Shown here piece after piece: positions 45,614-54,638 of a stretch of DNA of 64,000 bases; the stretch's first letter is position 1, and every line of letters begins with the position of its first letter. This stretch comes from Myxococcales bacterium UBA1660 (GTDB lineage: Bacteria; Myxococcota_A; Polyangia; Polyangiales; Houyiibacteriaceae): the NCBI GenBank assembly GCA_002320815.1, contig DCLA01000120.1, positions 247,917-311,916 of the forward strand, written 5' to 3'. The notes below the pieces were generated by a model. The model had not been told where the DNA came from, made no database searches, and worked only from the letters and a program-made list of their open reading frames with translations. The translations under genes were made by a program, and so were the position numbers.

Positions 45614-46858
45614 ATGGGGGGAATCATTGACGAGGGAGCCGACTCCCGACACGCGATGCCGACGGTGCTCGGCCACGTGTCACACATCAGCCCGAAGGCC
45701 AAAAAGGACCGGCGGCAATGGAAGGTGCTGGTCGACGAGGGCTGCGGCGCCGCCGAGACGCTGATGCTCGCCGGCTACGATGTCTGGCGCGCCGACGCGC
45801 GGGCCGACGTCTTCCAGGCGCTTCTGGAGCTCGACCCCGACCTCGTGGTCGGCAACCCCGCGCTGGTGGGCCCTCGAGGGATGGAGCCGCCGCAGGACCC
45901 GCAGGAGCTGCTCCAGGTCGTCGACGCTCGGTGCGCCGACCTGCGCGCCCAGGAGCTCGACCTGGCCTTCGAGATCCAGGACCGGACGCGGACCTTCGAC
46001 GTGCGACCGCGCGCGATCCTGCGCACCCTGGCGTCGGCGGAGGGCAACTACCTGCTCCAGGCGCGGGCCGAGGACCTGGAGCTCGAGCTCGAGATCGCGG
46101 CCGGCGGCCTCGGGGTGGCGAAGGGCAAGCGCGGCTCGACCTTCGTCGTGGGGCTCTCCGCCGTCCAGGCCCTCCTGGCCCGCCCGGCCGACCTCCGGCT
46201 GCGGGTCACGCCCCTCGCCGAGGACAGCCCCAGCTTCGTGGACTACCCCGGCCTCCAGGAGGCGCTCCTCCGGGCGGCGATCGGGGTGCGCGGCGACGTC
46301 GCCGACATCGTGACCCATCAGGGCGAGTCCGAGACGGAAGCGACCATGGAGCTCGCTCGGGTCGTCGGCGCCAAGGTGGACCGACCGCGGGCCATCCCGT
46401 CGCAGCCGCCGACGGAGGCCATCCGGCGGCCCCTGGAGGCGCCCGAAGGGCCGGACACCGAGGAGGTCGAGACCGCCCTCCCCCTCCGCGGCCAAGACCT
46501 GATCCCGACGGTGCCCCCGCCCGGCAAGGTCCCGGCCAAGACCTCGACCGTGGTGTCGAGTCTGCCGCCCTCGCCCTTGTCCGACCCGCTGGTCCAGCCG
46601 CACGCGACGGAGAAGCTGCCGGTGCTGCGCCCGCGGCGGACGGAGGCAGTGCGCACCGCGGACGTCCTCCACGCCCTGAGCTCGGGGCCGACGTCGACCC
46701 CGGAGGCCCTCGGCGACGATCGGCCGGACGCCCCCGACACCGGGACGACCGAGGCGCTGACCCAGCACCTCGGCTCTCCCTGGCGCTCGCGTCTGTGGTG
46801 GCTGGGGTGGGTCGCCTTCGCCGCCACCGCCGCGGCCTGTCTCCTGCGGTCGCTCTGA
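45614..46858 (+). CDS. Pseudo-receiver/PATAN-like membrane-anchored protein
   Basis: 414 residues from the ATG at 45614 (GAGAGAGGGAAGGG upstream). Residues about 35-85 look like a response-regulator receiver (WKVLVDEGCGAAETLMLAGY, DVFQALLELDPDLVV), but the acceptor Asp position is occupied by Gly/Asn (VVGNPALVG). The middle (about 115-215: DLAFEIQDRTRTFDVRPRAI, then a LSAVQALLA helix) resembles the DUF4388/PATAN fold found fused to receivers. A long Pro/Thr-rich linker leads to a single C-terminal helix (WWLGWVAFAATAAACLL). Probably a non-phosphorylatable signalling adaptor at the membrane; identification is tentative. Confidence 0.6.
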   Translation: MGGIIDEGADSRHAMPTVLGHVSHISPKAKKDRRQWKVLVDEGCGAAETLMLAGYDVWRADARADVFQALLELDPDLVVGNPALVGPRGMEPPQDPQELLQVVDARCADLRAQELDLAFEIQDRTRTFDVRPRAILRTLASAEGNYLLQARAEDLELELEIAAGGLGVAKGKRGSTFVVGLSAVQALLARPADLRLRVTPLAEDSPSFVDYPGLQEALLRAAIGVRGDVADIVTHQGESETEATMELARVVGAKVDRPRAIPSQPPTEAIRRPLEAPEGPDTEEVETALPLRGQDLIPTVPPPGKVPAKTSTVVSSLPPSPLSDPLVQPHATEKLPVLRPRRTEAVRTADVLHALSSGPTSTPEALGDDRPDAPDTGTTEALTQHLGSPWRSRLWWLGWVAFAATAAACLLRSL

Positions 46859-46861
46859 GTC

Positions 46862-47860
46862 TCAGCAGCCCTCGGGGCTCATGGACGCGATCCACTCGCG
46901 CACCAGGGCCACGCCGGCCTCGTCCACCAACTGGTTGGGCAGCTCGGGCATCTTCACCCCGGGCTCCGTGCTCTCCATCCGGTAGATCATCACCGACTCG
47001 TCCGGGGCCCCGGGCACGATGTCGAAGGAGTGGCCGCCGGCCGCATGGCCCGCGGCGACCGGGCGCTTGCAGAGGCCGAGGGCCAGGTCGTCGGTGACGT
47101 CGGCCGTGAGCCAGAGACCGCTCTGGCCCGCCGCCCCACCTTCCCGGTGGCAGTGGCCGCAGTTCCCGTGGAGGTAGCTGCGGGCGCGCTCGGCGAGGGG
47201 CGCATCCCCGAAGGGATCCACCAAGGCCATCGGTCGCTCGGTGGGGACGGGCTCGGCGAAGACCCCGGCCGCCTCCAGGGCGGCGAGCTGTCCGTCGTGG
47301 TCCATCTGCTGGGTTCGGGGTCCGAGGGGCAACGTGTCCCCGATGCCGCCGTGGCACTCCGCGCACTGGCTGGTGTTCGGGACCCGATAGGTGAGGCTCC
47401 GCTCGGCGCCGTCGTCGTGCACCCAGCTCACCGGGACGCGGGCGCCGGCCGGCTCGTAGTGGGCGTCGTCGCCCTCCCAGAGGTAGACGTAGGGCTCCCA
47501 CTCTCCGTCCTCGAGGACGAGGAGCCGGGTCTCCACCAGCCGCTCCCCGGCCGACGGGTCCCGGCGGTCGGCGGGGAAGGCGAACGTCTTCACCAGCACC
47601 GTGCCCTCGGGGAAGTCCCAGGGCCCCTCGGCGGTGTAGCCCGCAGGGACGCCTTCCGGCAGGCGGATGAAGCGATGCTTCGCCGTGTAGTCGCTGAAGA
47701 GCGGGCTCACCGGCGCGTAGGGCTCGACGCCCTCGGCCGGGGCCTGAGCGAGCGGGTCGGCGAAGAGCCCCCACGCGCTCAGGCGTTCGGGCACGTCGCC
47801 GCTCGGGCCGCTCTCACCGCAACCCAGGGCCACCAACGCGAGGACGAGGAAGGCGCGCAC
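46862..47860 (-). CDS. SO2930-family di-heme c-type cytochrome lipoprotein
   Basis: 332 residues, GTG start. Signal MRAFLVLALVALGC with lipobox ALGC. Two CxxCH heme-binding motifs are present: CAECHGGIG and CGHCHREGG. Other landmarks are LSAWGLFADP, YAPVSPLFSDYTAKHRFIRL and PFAFP-type KTFAFPADRR. These fit the 'HNE_0200 / SO2930' family, known to occur next to a parallel beta-helix protein, as it does here (1 nt between genes). The final MPELPNQLVDEAGVALVREW resembles a cytochrome-c-like C-terminal helix. Probably an outer-surface electron-transfer or oxidase component; the substrate is unknown. Confidence 0.82.
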   Translation of the reverse strand: MRAFLVLALVALGCGESGPSGDVPERLSAWGLFADPLAQAPAEGVEPYAPVSPLFSDYTAKHRFIRLPEGVPAGYTAEGPWDFPEGTVLVKTFAFPADRRDPSAGERLVETRLLVLEDGEWEPYVYLWEGDDAHYEPAGARVPVSWVHDDGAERSLTYRVPNTSQCAECHGGIGDTLPLGPRTQQMDHDGQLAALEAAGVFAEPVPTERPMALVDPFGDAPLAERARSYLHGNCGHCHREGGAAGQSGLWLTADVTDDLALGLCKRPVAAGHAAGGHSFDIVPGAPDESVMIYRMESTEPGVKMPELPNQLVDEAGVALVREWIASMSPEGC

Positions 47861-47861
47861 G

Positions 47862-49118
47862 TCAGCCCTCGAAGGCGAGGGTCACCGAGGGTCGCGGGGT
47901 CCCGTCGCAGAGGTGCGGGGTCGGGTCCCGGCTGATCACCGGATCCTCCATCACGAGGCCGGCGGCGTCGATGTCGATGAAGGTCGGGGGGTCCGACGAG
48001 AGACAGAGCGTCTCCGGGCCGGCGTCCTCGGGGTAGAAGCCATCGTAGACCACGTCTTCCAGGTCTTCCGGGAAGGGCTCGCCGGTGAAGGCCTGGATGA
48101 GCCCCAGGATCATCGCGAGGGCATCGCCAGAGCTGCCGGGCTCGAGGCCGTTGTCGGTCATCTCGTTGTCGTGGATCCAGATGTCCTCGGAGAGCGTGTC
48201 GTAGTCGGGGTCGCCGGTGGACGCCTCGCCCTCGAGGGCCAGGAGGGTGTCGTAGGAGATGACCGCCACGCCGATGCTGCGGTTGTCAGCGATCACGTTG
48301 TCCCGGATCTCCACGTCGTTGGCCGCCAGGATGAAGATGCCGGTGCCGGCGGGGATGAGCCCGACGGTGCTGCCCGGCTCGCCGAAGTTGGCCCGGTCGT
48401 TCGCGCGCACCTCGTTGTCCCGGACCAGGGTCCCCGCGCCCTGCATCGGCAGGCCCGGCAGCTCGAAGACCAGGATTCCGCCGGTGTTGTCCTCGGCGAG
48501 GTTGTCGTGGACCTCGCAGTTCACGCTGTTCTCGACCTCGAAGCCCGCCACGTTCCCGCGAGCCACGTTGTTGCGCATGATCCCGTTGGTGACCTGGCCC
48601 ATGTAGAAGCCGGCGTCGGCGCTGTTCAGCGCCTCGCTGCCCTCGACCAGGACGTTCTGACACTGCACCGGGTAGATGGCGTACTTGCCGTTGTCGGTGC
48701 TGCTCTCGGCGGTCCAGCCCGCGCGGACGTTCCGGATCACCACGCCGTCGCTGCCCCGGATCCGGAGACCGTTGCCCTCCGCGTCCATGATCGAGAGGTC
48801 GCTCACCACGACCCGCTCCATGTTGGTCAGGTCGAGGCCCGCGCCGCCGACCTCCTGACCGCTGAAGTCCAGGATGGTCTCGTCCATCCCCTGGCCGCGG
48901 ATCACCACGTCGGCCTTCCCGTTCACGCCCAGGACGTCGGTCAGGCGGAAGGTGCCGGCACCGAGCACCAGCTCGTCCCCGTCCTCCAGGCCCGTCAACG
49001 CCGTCTGAAGGGTGGTCTGATCGTCCGCGGAAGGCTGGATGCCCTCCGCGTCGTCGCCACACGCCAACCCCAACACCCCCAGCAAGAGGGGCGCAGCCCA
49101 TCGTTTCCATCCAAACAC
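47862..49118 (-). CDS. Parallel beta-helix repeat lipoprotein
   Basis: 418 residues from the GTG at 49118. Signal with lipobox GLAC (about Cys18). The body is a right-handed beta-helix: recurring strands such as VVVSDLSIMDAEGNGLRIRG, VVIRNVRAGW, VLVEGSEALNSADAGFYMGQ, GIMRNNVARGNVAGFEVENS and VEIRDNVIADN. This corresponds to the beta-helix family that travels with the SO2930-type di-heme protein. Carbohydrate or surface-polymer binding is typical of the fold. Divergent from ffh. Confidence 0.82.
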   Translation of the reverse strand: MFGWKRWAAPLLLGVLGLACGDDAEGIQPSADDQTTLQTALTGLEDGDELVLGAGTFRLTDVLGVNGKADVVIRGQGMDETILDFSGQEVGGAGLDLTNMERVVVSDLSIMDAEGNGLRIRGSDGVVIRNVRAGWTAESSTDNGKYAIYPVQCQNVLVEGSEALNSADAGFYMGQVTNGIMRNNVARGNVAGFEVENSVNCEVHDNLAEDNTGGILVFELPGLPMQGAGTLVRDNEVRANDRANFGEPGSTVGLIPAGTGIFILAANDVEIRDNVIADNRSIGVAVISYDTLLALEGEASTGDPDYDTLSEDIWIHDNEMTDNGLEPGSSGDALAMILGLIQAFTGEPFPEDLEDVVYDGFYPEDAGPETLCLSSDPPTFIDIDAAGLVMEDPVISRDPTPHLCDGTPRPSVTLAFEG

Positions 49119-49188
49119 GAGCGGAGGATACCCCGCTCGGCGGGTTTGCGCCGGTAGAAGCCACCGTGCTACGCCGCGCCTTCCACCC

Positions 49189-50805
49189 ATGTTCGAAACG
49201 CTCACCAAGGGTTTCCGGGCCGCTCGCAACCGCCTCGCTGGCGTCGCGGAGCTGACCGAAGACAACATCGACCCCGCACTTCGCGACGTCCGCCTGTCGC
49301 TCTTGGAGGCCGACGTCGAGTTCTCGGTGGTCAAGCGCTTCTTGGCGAACGTCAAGGAGAAGGCGGTCGGTCAGACCGTCCAGACCACCGCCGAGGTGGG
49401 CGGCCGAAAGCTGAAGATCGGCCCGGTCGAACAGTTCATCAAGGTCTGCCAGGACGAGCTCGAGCGGATGATGGCCTGGGAGGGCCCCGCCATCGAGTTC
49501 GAGGAGCGCGGCATCACCGGCATCATGATGGTCGGTCTGCAGGGCTCCGGTAAGACGACCAGCGCCGCCAAGCTGGCCCGCCTCCTGACCGAAGAGCACG
49601 ACCGGAAGGTGCTCCTCGTCGCCGCCGACGTCGCCCGCCCCGGCGCCATCGAGCAGCTCCAGGTCCTCGGCGAGCAGATCGACGTGCCCGTCTTCGCCAT
49701 CCCCGGCGGGGACCCGGTGGAGATCTGCTGGCAGGGCCTCAAGGAGGCCAAGCACGCCAAGCGCGACACCGTCATCTACGACACCGCCGGCCGCCTCGCG
49801 ATCGACGAGCGCCTCATGAACGAGGTGCACCAGATCAAGGAGAAGTGCGAACCCGGCAACGTGATGATGGTCATCGACGCGATGATCGGTCAGGACGCCG
49901 TCAAGACCGCGAAGTCGTTCCACGACAAGCTGGGCCTCGACGGCGTCGTCCTCACGAAGCTCGATGGTGACGCCCGCGGCGGCGCCGCCCTCTCCGTCCG
50001 CGAGGTCACCGGCGCGCCGGTGAAGTTCGTCGGCATGGGCGAGACCCTCGACAAGATGGAGCAGTTCCGTCCCGAGGGCATGGCCAGCCGGATCCTCGGC
50101 ATGGGCGACGTCGTCGGCCTGATGAAGGACTTCGAAGGCGTCGTCGACGAGAAGAAGGCCGAGCAGGACGCGATGCGGATGCTCCAGGGTGACTTCACCC
50201 TGGACGACTTCCTCGACCAGATCTCGATGCTCCAGAACATGGGGCCGCTCCAGGACATCTTCGAGAAGCTGCCGATGTTCGGCGATGCGATGCCGGAAGG
50301 CTTCAACATCGACGACAAGGAGCTCGTCCGCACCAAGGCGATGGTCAGCTCGATGACCAGGGACGAGCGCCGGGACATCTCCCTCTTCAAGAAGAACCCG
50401 CGGCGCCTCGAGCGAGTCGCCAAGGGCTCCGGCTCGAAGATGGAGGACGTCGCCGGCCTCCTCGAGCGCTTCGTGTTCATGCGCCAGATGATGGGCGACA
50501 TCGGTCAGCAGGCCGGCATGCTCTCCAAGATCCCGGGCATGAAGCAGATCGCCGCCGCGCGGCGCCTGAAGAACGTGGTCAAGACCGGGGGCCTCGAGGG
50601 CAACCCGATGATGGCCAACCTCGCCGACCAGCTCCTCGAGGCGGCCATCGCCGAGGGCCCCGGCGGACCGATGGCCAGCATGGCCAGCGCCCTGGGCGGC
50701 GGCCCGGCGTCGGGGGACTCCGGCACCCGCCGCAAGGTCGACAAAGAGAAGAAGAAGTCGCGCCGGAAGATGAAGAAGAAGTCCCGGCGCAAGGGCCGTA
50801 AGTAA
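49189..50805 (+). CDS. ffh: Signal recognition particle protein Ffh
   Basis: 538 residues (usually 430-500) from the ATG at 49189. N domain, then the GTPase (MVGLQGSGKTTSAAKLA at about 110, DTAGR, TKLDGDARGGAAL), then the Met-rich M domain (LPMFGDAMPEGF, SKIPGMKQI) that binds signal peptides and 4.5S RNA. The extra C-terminal part includes a Gly/Pro-Met stretch and a very basic end (KKKSRRKMKKKSRRKGRK), which may strengthen RNA or ribosome contact. 15 nt ahead of the next gene, so the two may be co-transcribed. Confidence 0.97.
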   Translation: MFETLTKGFRAARNRLAGVAELTEDNIDPALRDVRLSLLEADVEFSVVKRFLANVKEKAVGQTVQTTAEVGGRKLKIGPVEQFIKVCQDELERMMAWEGPAIEFEERGITGIMMVGLQGSGKTTSAAKLARLLTEEHDRKVLLVAADVARPGAIEQLQVLGEQIDVPVFAIPGGDPVEICWQGLKEAKHAKRDTVIYDTAGRLAIDERLMNEVHQIKEKCEPGNVMMVIDAMIGQDAVKTAKSFHDKLGLDGVVLTKLDGDARGGAALSVREVTGAPVKFVGMGETLDKMEQFRPEGMASRILGMGDVVGLMKDFEGVVDEKKAEQDAMRMLQGDFTLDDFLDQISMLQNMGPLQDIFEKLPMFGDAMPEGFNIDDKELVRTKAMVSSMTRDERRDISLFKKNPRRLERVAKGSGSKMEDVAGLLERFVFMRQMMGDIGQQAGMLSKIPGMKQIAAARRLKNVVKTGGLEGNPMMANLADQLLEAAIAEGPGGPMASMASALGGGPASGDSGTRRKVDKEKKKSRRKMKKKSRRKGRK

Positions 50806-50820
50806 GAGCGAGAAGACCCG

Positions 50821-52248
50821 ATGAGCACCAGCTTCCGAATCGCCGCCTCCATCGTCGCCCTGGCCGCCGTGGCCGGCTGCGTGGAGAAGTCCCGGGACCT
50901 CACCCGCGCCGAGCGGGAGCGCCTCGCTCCCTACGTCTCGGAAGAGGCGACCTCGCCCTCCCATCCGCTGTCGGTGGAGTTCGAGGACAAGATCGAGCTC
51001 ATCGGCTACGACCTCAGCGCCGAGACCTGGCGCGCCGGGCAACCGCTCACGGTGACCTGGCACTGGAAGGTGAAGCGCTCGCTGGAGGACGGCTGGCGCC
51101 TCTTCACCCACGTCACCGACGCCTCGGGGACCAACCGGGTGAACGCCGACGTCGACGGCGTGGTCCGGGAACTCTACCAGCCGGGCTCCTGGAAGGCTGG
51201 AGAGTACGTCAAGGACGAGCAGACCATCACCCTGCCCGCCAACTGGACCGACGAGCGCGCGACGCTCTATCTCGGCCTCTGGAACGGGCCGCACCGCCTG
51301 CGCATCACCAGCGGACCGAGCGATGGGGAGAACCGTGCGCGCGTGGTGGCCATCCCGACCCAGCGCGCCGCCGCCGGCACCCCGACCGAGCCCGCCCAGC
51401 CCAACGTCCCCACCCTGGACGTGACGCGCGCCGAGGGCATCACCATCGACGGTGAACTCGACGAGCCCGCCTGGCGCACCGCCCGCCCGACCCGGGGCTT
51501 CGTGAACACCATGGACGGCAGCCGGGGCTCCTTCGGGGTGACGGCCAAGGCGCTCTGGGACGACGAGAACCTCTACGTCGCCTTCGTCGTCGACGACGAC
51601 TTCCTGAAGAGCGAGTTCACCGAGCGCGACGCCCACCTCTGGGAGCAGGACGCGGTCGAGGTCATGCTCGACCCCGACGGCGACGGCCGGAACTACTTCG
51701 AGCTGCAGGTCTCCCCACGAAACCAGGCCTTCGACACCCGCTACGACACCCGCCGGAACCCGGGGCCCATCGGGCACGCGGACTGGAACGCGGACATCGA
51801 GTCGGCGGTCAGCCTCCGCGGCACGGTGGACGACGACGACGAGGACGAGGGCTACACGGTCGAGATGGCCATCGCCTGGAGCTCCTTCGCCACCGGCACC
51901 CCGCCAGCCACGAAGCCCAGCGCCGGCGACACCTGGCGCGGCAACTTCTACGTGATGGACGCCCGCGAGGAGGGCCAGCGCGCGACCGGTTGGTCGCCGC
52001 CCAACGTCGGTGACTTCCACGTGCCCGACCGCTTCGGCCGCCTCCGCTTCGTGGACCCGAGCGCCCCGGCCGCCGCGCCGGCCCCGGCGCCCACCGCCCC
52101 GTCCGGCGGCGTGCGGACCAAGCTGAACCTCCCCCAGGGAGTGCGTCAGCAGCTGCGCGAGCGGGCCAGCGTGATGGAGCGGCCGGCCAACGTCGACCGA
52201 GCCGGTCCGGGCGAGACCATGCCCACCCCCGACAACCCCACCCCCTGA
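50821..52248 (+). CDS. Lipoprotein with CBM9-like domain
   Basis: 475 residues. Signal MSTSFRIAASIVALAAVAGC with lipobox VAGC (Cys20). The N-terminal part (about 45-180) is a beta-sandwich with WKVKRSLEDGWRLFTHV. The second domain (about 200-410) resembles carbohydrate-binding module family 9: ITIDGELDEPAWRTA, WDDENLYVAFVVDDD, WEQDAVEVMLDPDGDGRNYF and NFYVMDAREEG. The tail is Ala/Pro-rich. Binds or senses an extracellular sugar polymer, by analogy. Follows ffh by 15 nt; convergent with the glycosyltransferase gene. Confidence 0.8.
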   Translation: MSTSFRIAASIVALAAVAGCVEKSRDLTRAERERLAPYVSEEATSPSHPLSVEFEDKIELIGYDLSAETWRAGQPLTVTWHWKVKRSLEDGWRLFTHVTDASGTNRVNADVDGVVRELYQPGSWKAGEYVKDEQTITLPANWTDERATLYLGLWNGPHRLRITSGPSDGENRARVVAIPTQRAAAGTPTEPAQPNVPTLDVTRAEGITIDGELDEPAWRTARPTRGFVNTMDGSRGSFGVTAKALWDDENLYVAFVVDDDFLKSEFTERDAHLWEQDAVEVMLDPDGDGRNYFELQVSPRNQAFDTRYDTRRNPGPIGHADWNADIESAVSLRGTVDDDDEDEGYTVEMAIAWSSFATGTPPATKPSAGDTWRGNFYVMDAREEGQRATGWSPPNVGDFHVPDRFGRLRFVDPSAPAAAPAPAPTAPSGGVRTKLNLPQGVRQQLRERASVMERPANVDRAGPGETMPTPDNPTP

Positions 52249-52251
52249 CGC

Positions 52252-53601
52252 TCAGCGGCGGTCGAGCCGCACGTAGACATAGCCGGGTCGGTACTCGACG
52301 AGAGTCCCGACCCGGAAGTGCGTTCGGACCCAGGGGGAACGCGCCAGCGCCCGCTCCACCGGGTACCCCGCCAGGCTCTGCAGTCGCCCCTCCGGGTCCA
52401 CTTCGGGAGGGACCTCGGCGTGTAGGAGGAGCGTGGCCGGGGCGCGGGCATCCAGGTAGCCCAGCGGGATCTCCTTGGAGAGGTGGCCGCCGGGGGCGCG
52501 CGCGATCTCGCCGTCCGTGATCCCCGCCAGGTCGACGACCTCGACGCCGGTGGCCCACCCCAGGTAGCCGACATCGATCAACGCGACCGGTCCGCGGCCT
52601 CGGATCGCCGCCGCGACCCGCGGCCCGGCTTCGCGACGCAGCGCCCCGGCCTCGCGCGCCGCGGGAAGCGCGACGAACGAGGTCACGAGGGGCGCGAGGA
52701 GAGCGCACCCGAGCGCAGGCCATCGCCAGCGGCTGGCCTGCGCGAACCCGGCGGCGGTCAGCACCGCCAGCAGCGGCAGGATCGGGACCAGGAGCCGCTG
52801 CCCCGGCATCCAATCACCTCCGGCGACGAGGACCACGGCGACCTGGGCGGCGACCACCGCGCCCAGCGCGTGCAGGCGCCGCGCTCCTCGGGCCACCAGC
52901 GCGAGCCCCCCGACGCCCGTGAGCAGGACCGTCGCGACACCCACGTATGCGACCCCGTCGCCGAGGGTCCCCAGCTTGGCGCCAGTCGCCAGCGGGAGCG
53001 GGTGGCCGAAGAACGCGACGCGGAAGGCCACCACCGACCCCACGCCCGCGATCAATGCCCCGAGGGGCCGGCGGGAGACCGCCCGGGTGTCCGCCTGCCC
53101 CAGCGCGCCCCGGGGCTCCTGGGTCAGCGCCCAGGCAGCCACCGCTGCCGGTACGGTGAGCTCGGGCCGAAGCCAAGGGAGAGTGAAGGCGCCCAGCGCA
53201 GCGAGCCCGAAGGGGCCGCCCGCCCAGAGGGGCCGGCAGAGCAGGGTCAGCGCGAGGGCGGCCCAGCCGGTCTCCAGCCCGGCGGCGCCCCAGAGGCCCA
53301 GCCCCGGCTGGAGAACCAAGACCGCGAGACCGACGGCCGGGGCGCCGACCCTCGCCGCGCCGCGGGCTCCCAGCGCGGCGGCCACGGCCATCGCCACCAG
53401 ACCCAGGGCGCGCTGGATGTCCGGGACCGCCAGGCCCCCACGCGCCGCGGCGGTCAGCGGCAAGAGCCAGAGGGGACCGGTGACGCCGTCGGAGCGCACG
53501 CCGGGGTTCATCCCCCAGCCGTCGCCGGCCGCGAGGTTCTCGGCGTAGCGCGTCGCGATGAACGCGTCGTCGACCATGTAGGCCCACGTCCCGAGGCCCA
53601 C
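52252..53601 (-). CDS. Multi-pass membrane glycosyltransferase (PMT/AftB-like)
   Basis: 449 residues if begun at the GTG at 53601. About ten hydrophobic segments. The N-terminal YMVDDAFIATRYAENLAAGD and RSDGVTGPLWLLPL match GT-C enzymes that use a lipid-linked sugar (acidic DDAF in the first loop). This start cuts the first helix in half. The frame stays open to a CTG at 53649 that overlaps the previous gene's TGA (CTGA) and would restore a complete first helix (LGGLGAALAVVLVGLGTWAY), so the real start may be there. Likely decorates a surface polysaccharide or protein; substrate unknown. Confidence 0.75.
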   Translation of the reverse strand: MGLGTWAYMVDDAFIATRYAENLAAGDGWGMNPGVRSDGVTGPLWLLPLTAAARGGLAVPDIQRALGLVAMAVAAALGARGAARVGAPAVGLAVLVLQPGLGLWGAAGLETGWAALALTLLCRPLWAGGPFGLAALGAFTLPWLRPELTVPAAVAAWALTQEPRGALGQADTRAVSRRPLGALIAGVGSVVAFRVAFFGHPLPLATGAKLGTLGDGVAYVGVATVLLTGVGGLALVARGARRLHALGAVVAAQVAVVLVAGGDWMPGQRLLVPILPLLAVLTAAGFAQASRWRWPALGCALLAPLVTSFVALPAAREAGALRREAGPRVAAAIRGRGPVALIDVGYLGWATGVEVVDLAGITDGEIARAPGGHLSKEIPLGYLDARAPATLLLHAEVPPEVDPEGRLQSLAGYPVERALARSPWVRTHFRVGTLVEYRPGYVYVRLDRR

Positions 53602-53645
53602 GAGGACGACGGCCAGCGCGGCCCCGAGGCCGCCGAGGCGGGCGC

Positions 53646-54530
53646 TCAGTAGCAGACGCGGTTACGGCCGTCGCGCTTGGCGGCGTAGAGGCGCTCGTCG
53701 GCGTTCTTCACGAACGAGGTGACGTCGTTGTCCTCGGCGAGGATGGCCACGCCGAGCGAGACGGTGACGTTGATCCGCTCCTGCTCGAAGACGAACGAGT
53801 GCCCCTGCACCAGGGCCCGGAGCTCCTCGGCGATGGCCGCGCCCCCGTTGAGGTCGGTCTCGGGCAGCACCACGCAGAACTCCTCGCCGCCGTAGCGACC
53901 GAGGACGTCGTCCGGACGGAGGCGGCCCTTCACGAGCTGCGCGAGCTCCTTGAGGACGTAGTCGCCGGCGAGGTGCCCGTAGGTATCGTTGATGTGCTTG
54001 AAGTGATCGATGTCGAACATGACCAGCGCGAGGGGGCGCTGGTGCCGACGCGCGCGGGGGATCTCGCGCTCGAGCGTCTCCATCAGGAAGCGCTTGTTGT
54101 TCACCCCGGTGAGGCCGTCGACGATCGTCATCTTGTAGATCGTCTCGTGGTACTGGGCCTCCATGTCCGAGCCGGACAGGAACTTGAAGATGGTGTCCCC
54201 CACCTTCACCTGGTCGCCTCGGCGGAGCTGGTAGTCGGAGATCAGCTCGTCGTTGACGTAGGTCCCGTTGGTCGAGCTGAGGTCCTCGACGTGATAGGCC
54301 CGGCCCCGCCGCTCGATCTTGCAGTGCCGGCGCGACACCGAGTCGTTCTCGAGGACGATGGTGTTCTCGGAGCCGCGCCCGAGGAGCACCGGTTCGGGCC
54401 CCAGCACGTGGCGCTTGCCGAACTGACGGGCGTCCGACGAGTAGATGATCACCAGACAGTCGCTACCCGGCTTCGTCGGGAGCTTGAGCTCGTCGAGCGG
54501 AGTGACCCGGGTCTTGATGTCGGAATCCAA
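53646..54530 (-). CDS. FHA-GGDEF diguanylate cyclase
   Basis: 294 residues with a TTG start. FHA domain (about 45-115): LLGRGSENTI, SRRHCKIE, DLSSTNGTYV. GGDEF domain (about 130-294): MFDIDHFKHINDTYGHLAGD and active-site GGEEF, with the product-inhibition I-site RPDD exactly five residues before it, so an active, feedback-controlled cyclase is predicted. It makes c-di-GMP, and the FHA domain would couple this to Ser/Thr kinase signalling. A strong promoter and a leader hairpin lie upstream. Confidence 0.94.
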   Translation of the reverse strand: MDSDIKTRVTPLDELKLPTKPGSDCLVIIYSSDARQFGKRHVLGPEPVLLGRGSENTIVLENDSVSRRHCKIERRGRAYHVEDLSSTNGTYVNDELISDYQLRRGDQVKVGDTIFKFLSGSDMEAQYHETIYKMTIVDGLTGVNNKRFLMETLEREIPRARRHQRPLALVMFDIDHFKHINDTYGHLAGDYVLKELAQLVKGRLRPDDVLGRYGGEEFCVVLPETDLNGGAAIAEELRALVQGHSFVFEQERINVTVSLGVAILAEDNDVTSFVKNADERLYAAKRDGRNRVCY

Positions 54531-54550
54531 TGCCGGCCTACCATGACCGA

Positions 54551-54570
54551 ACCCCGGCGACAGCCGGGGT
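54551..54570 (-). promoter_or_regulatory. Leader hairpin of the FHA-GGDEF mRNA
   Basis: A perfect 8-bp stem (ACCCCGGC/GCCGGGGT) with a 4-base loop, 21 nt upstream of the TTG start, in the short leader. No T-run follows; it may affect translation or mRNA stability. Confidence 0.4.
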
Positions 54571-54583
54571 CGACACCTGAGAG

Positions 54584-54612
54584 AGATTAGAAAAGCCGCC
54601 GCGTCCAGTCAA
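54584..54612 (-). promoter_or_regulatory. Predicted sigma-70 promoter of the FHA-GGDEF gene
   Basis: Minus strand: TTGACT (54612-54607), 17 bases, TAATCT (54589-54584). Both boxes are close to consensus. It lies just after the end of the CPBP protease gene (54639), so the cyclase gene need not depend on read-through. Confidence 0.7.
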
Positions 54613-54638
54613 CCGGGGCGTCGAAGCGAACCCATCCG

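Noticed and set aside
48286..52020. A very long minus-strand open frame antisense to ffh and its neighbours
   Set aside because: In extremely GC-rich DNA, long antisense frames arise from codon bias. Its translation is low-complexity Arg/Gly/Leu/Val-rich, and ffh on the other strand is unmistakable.
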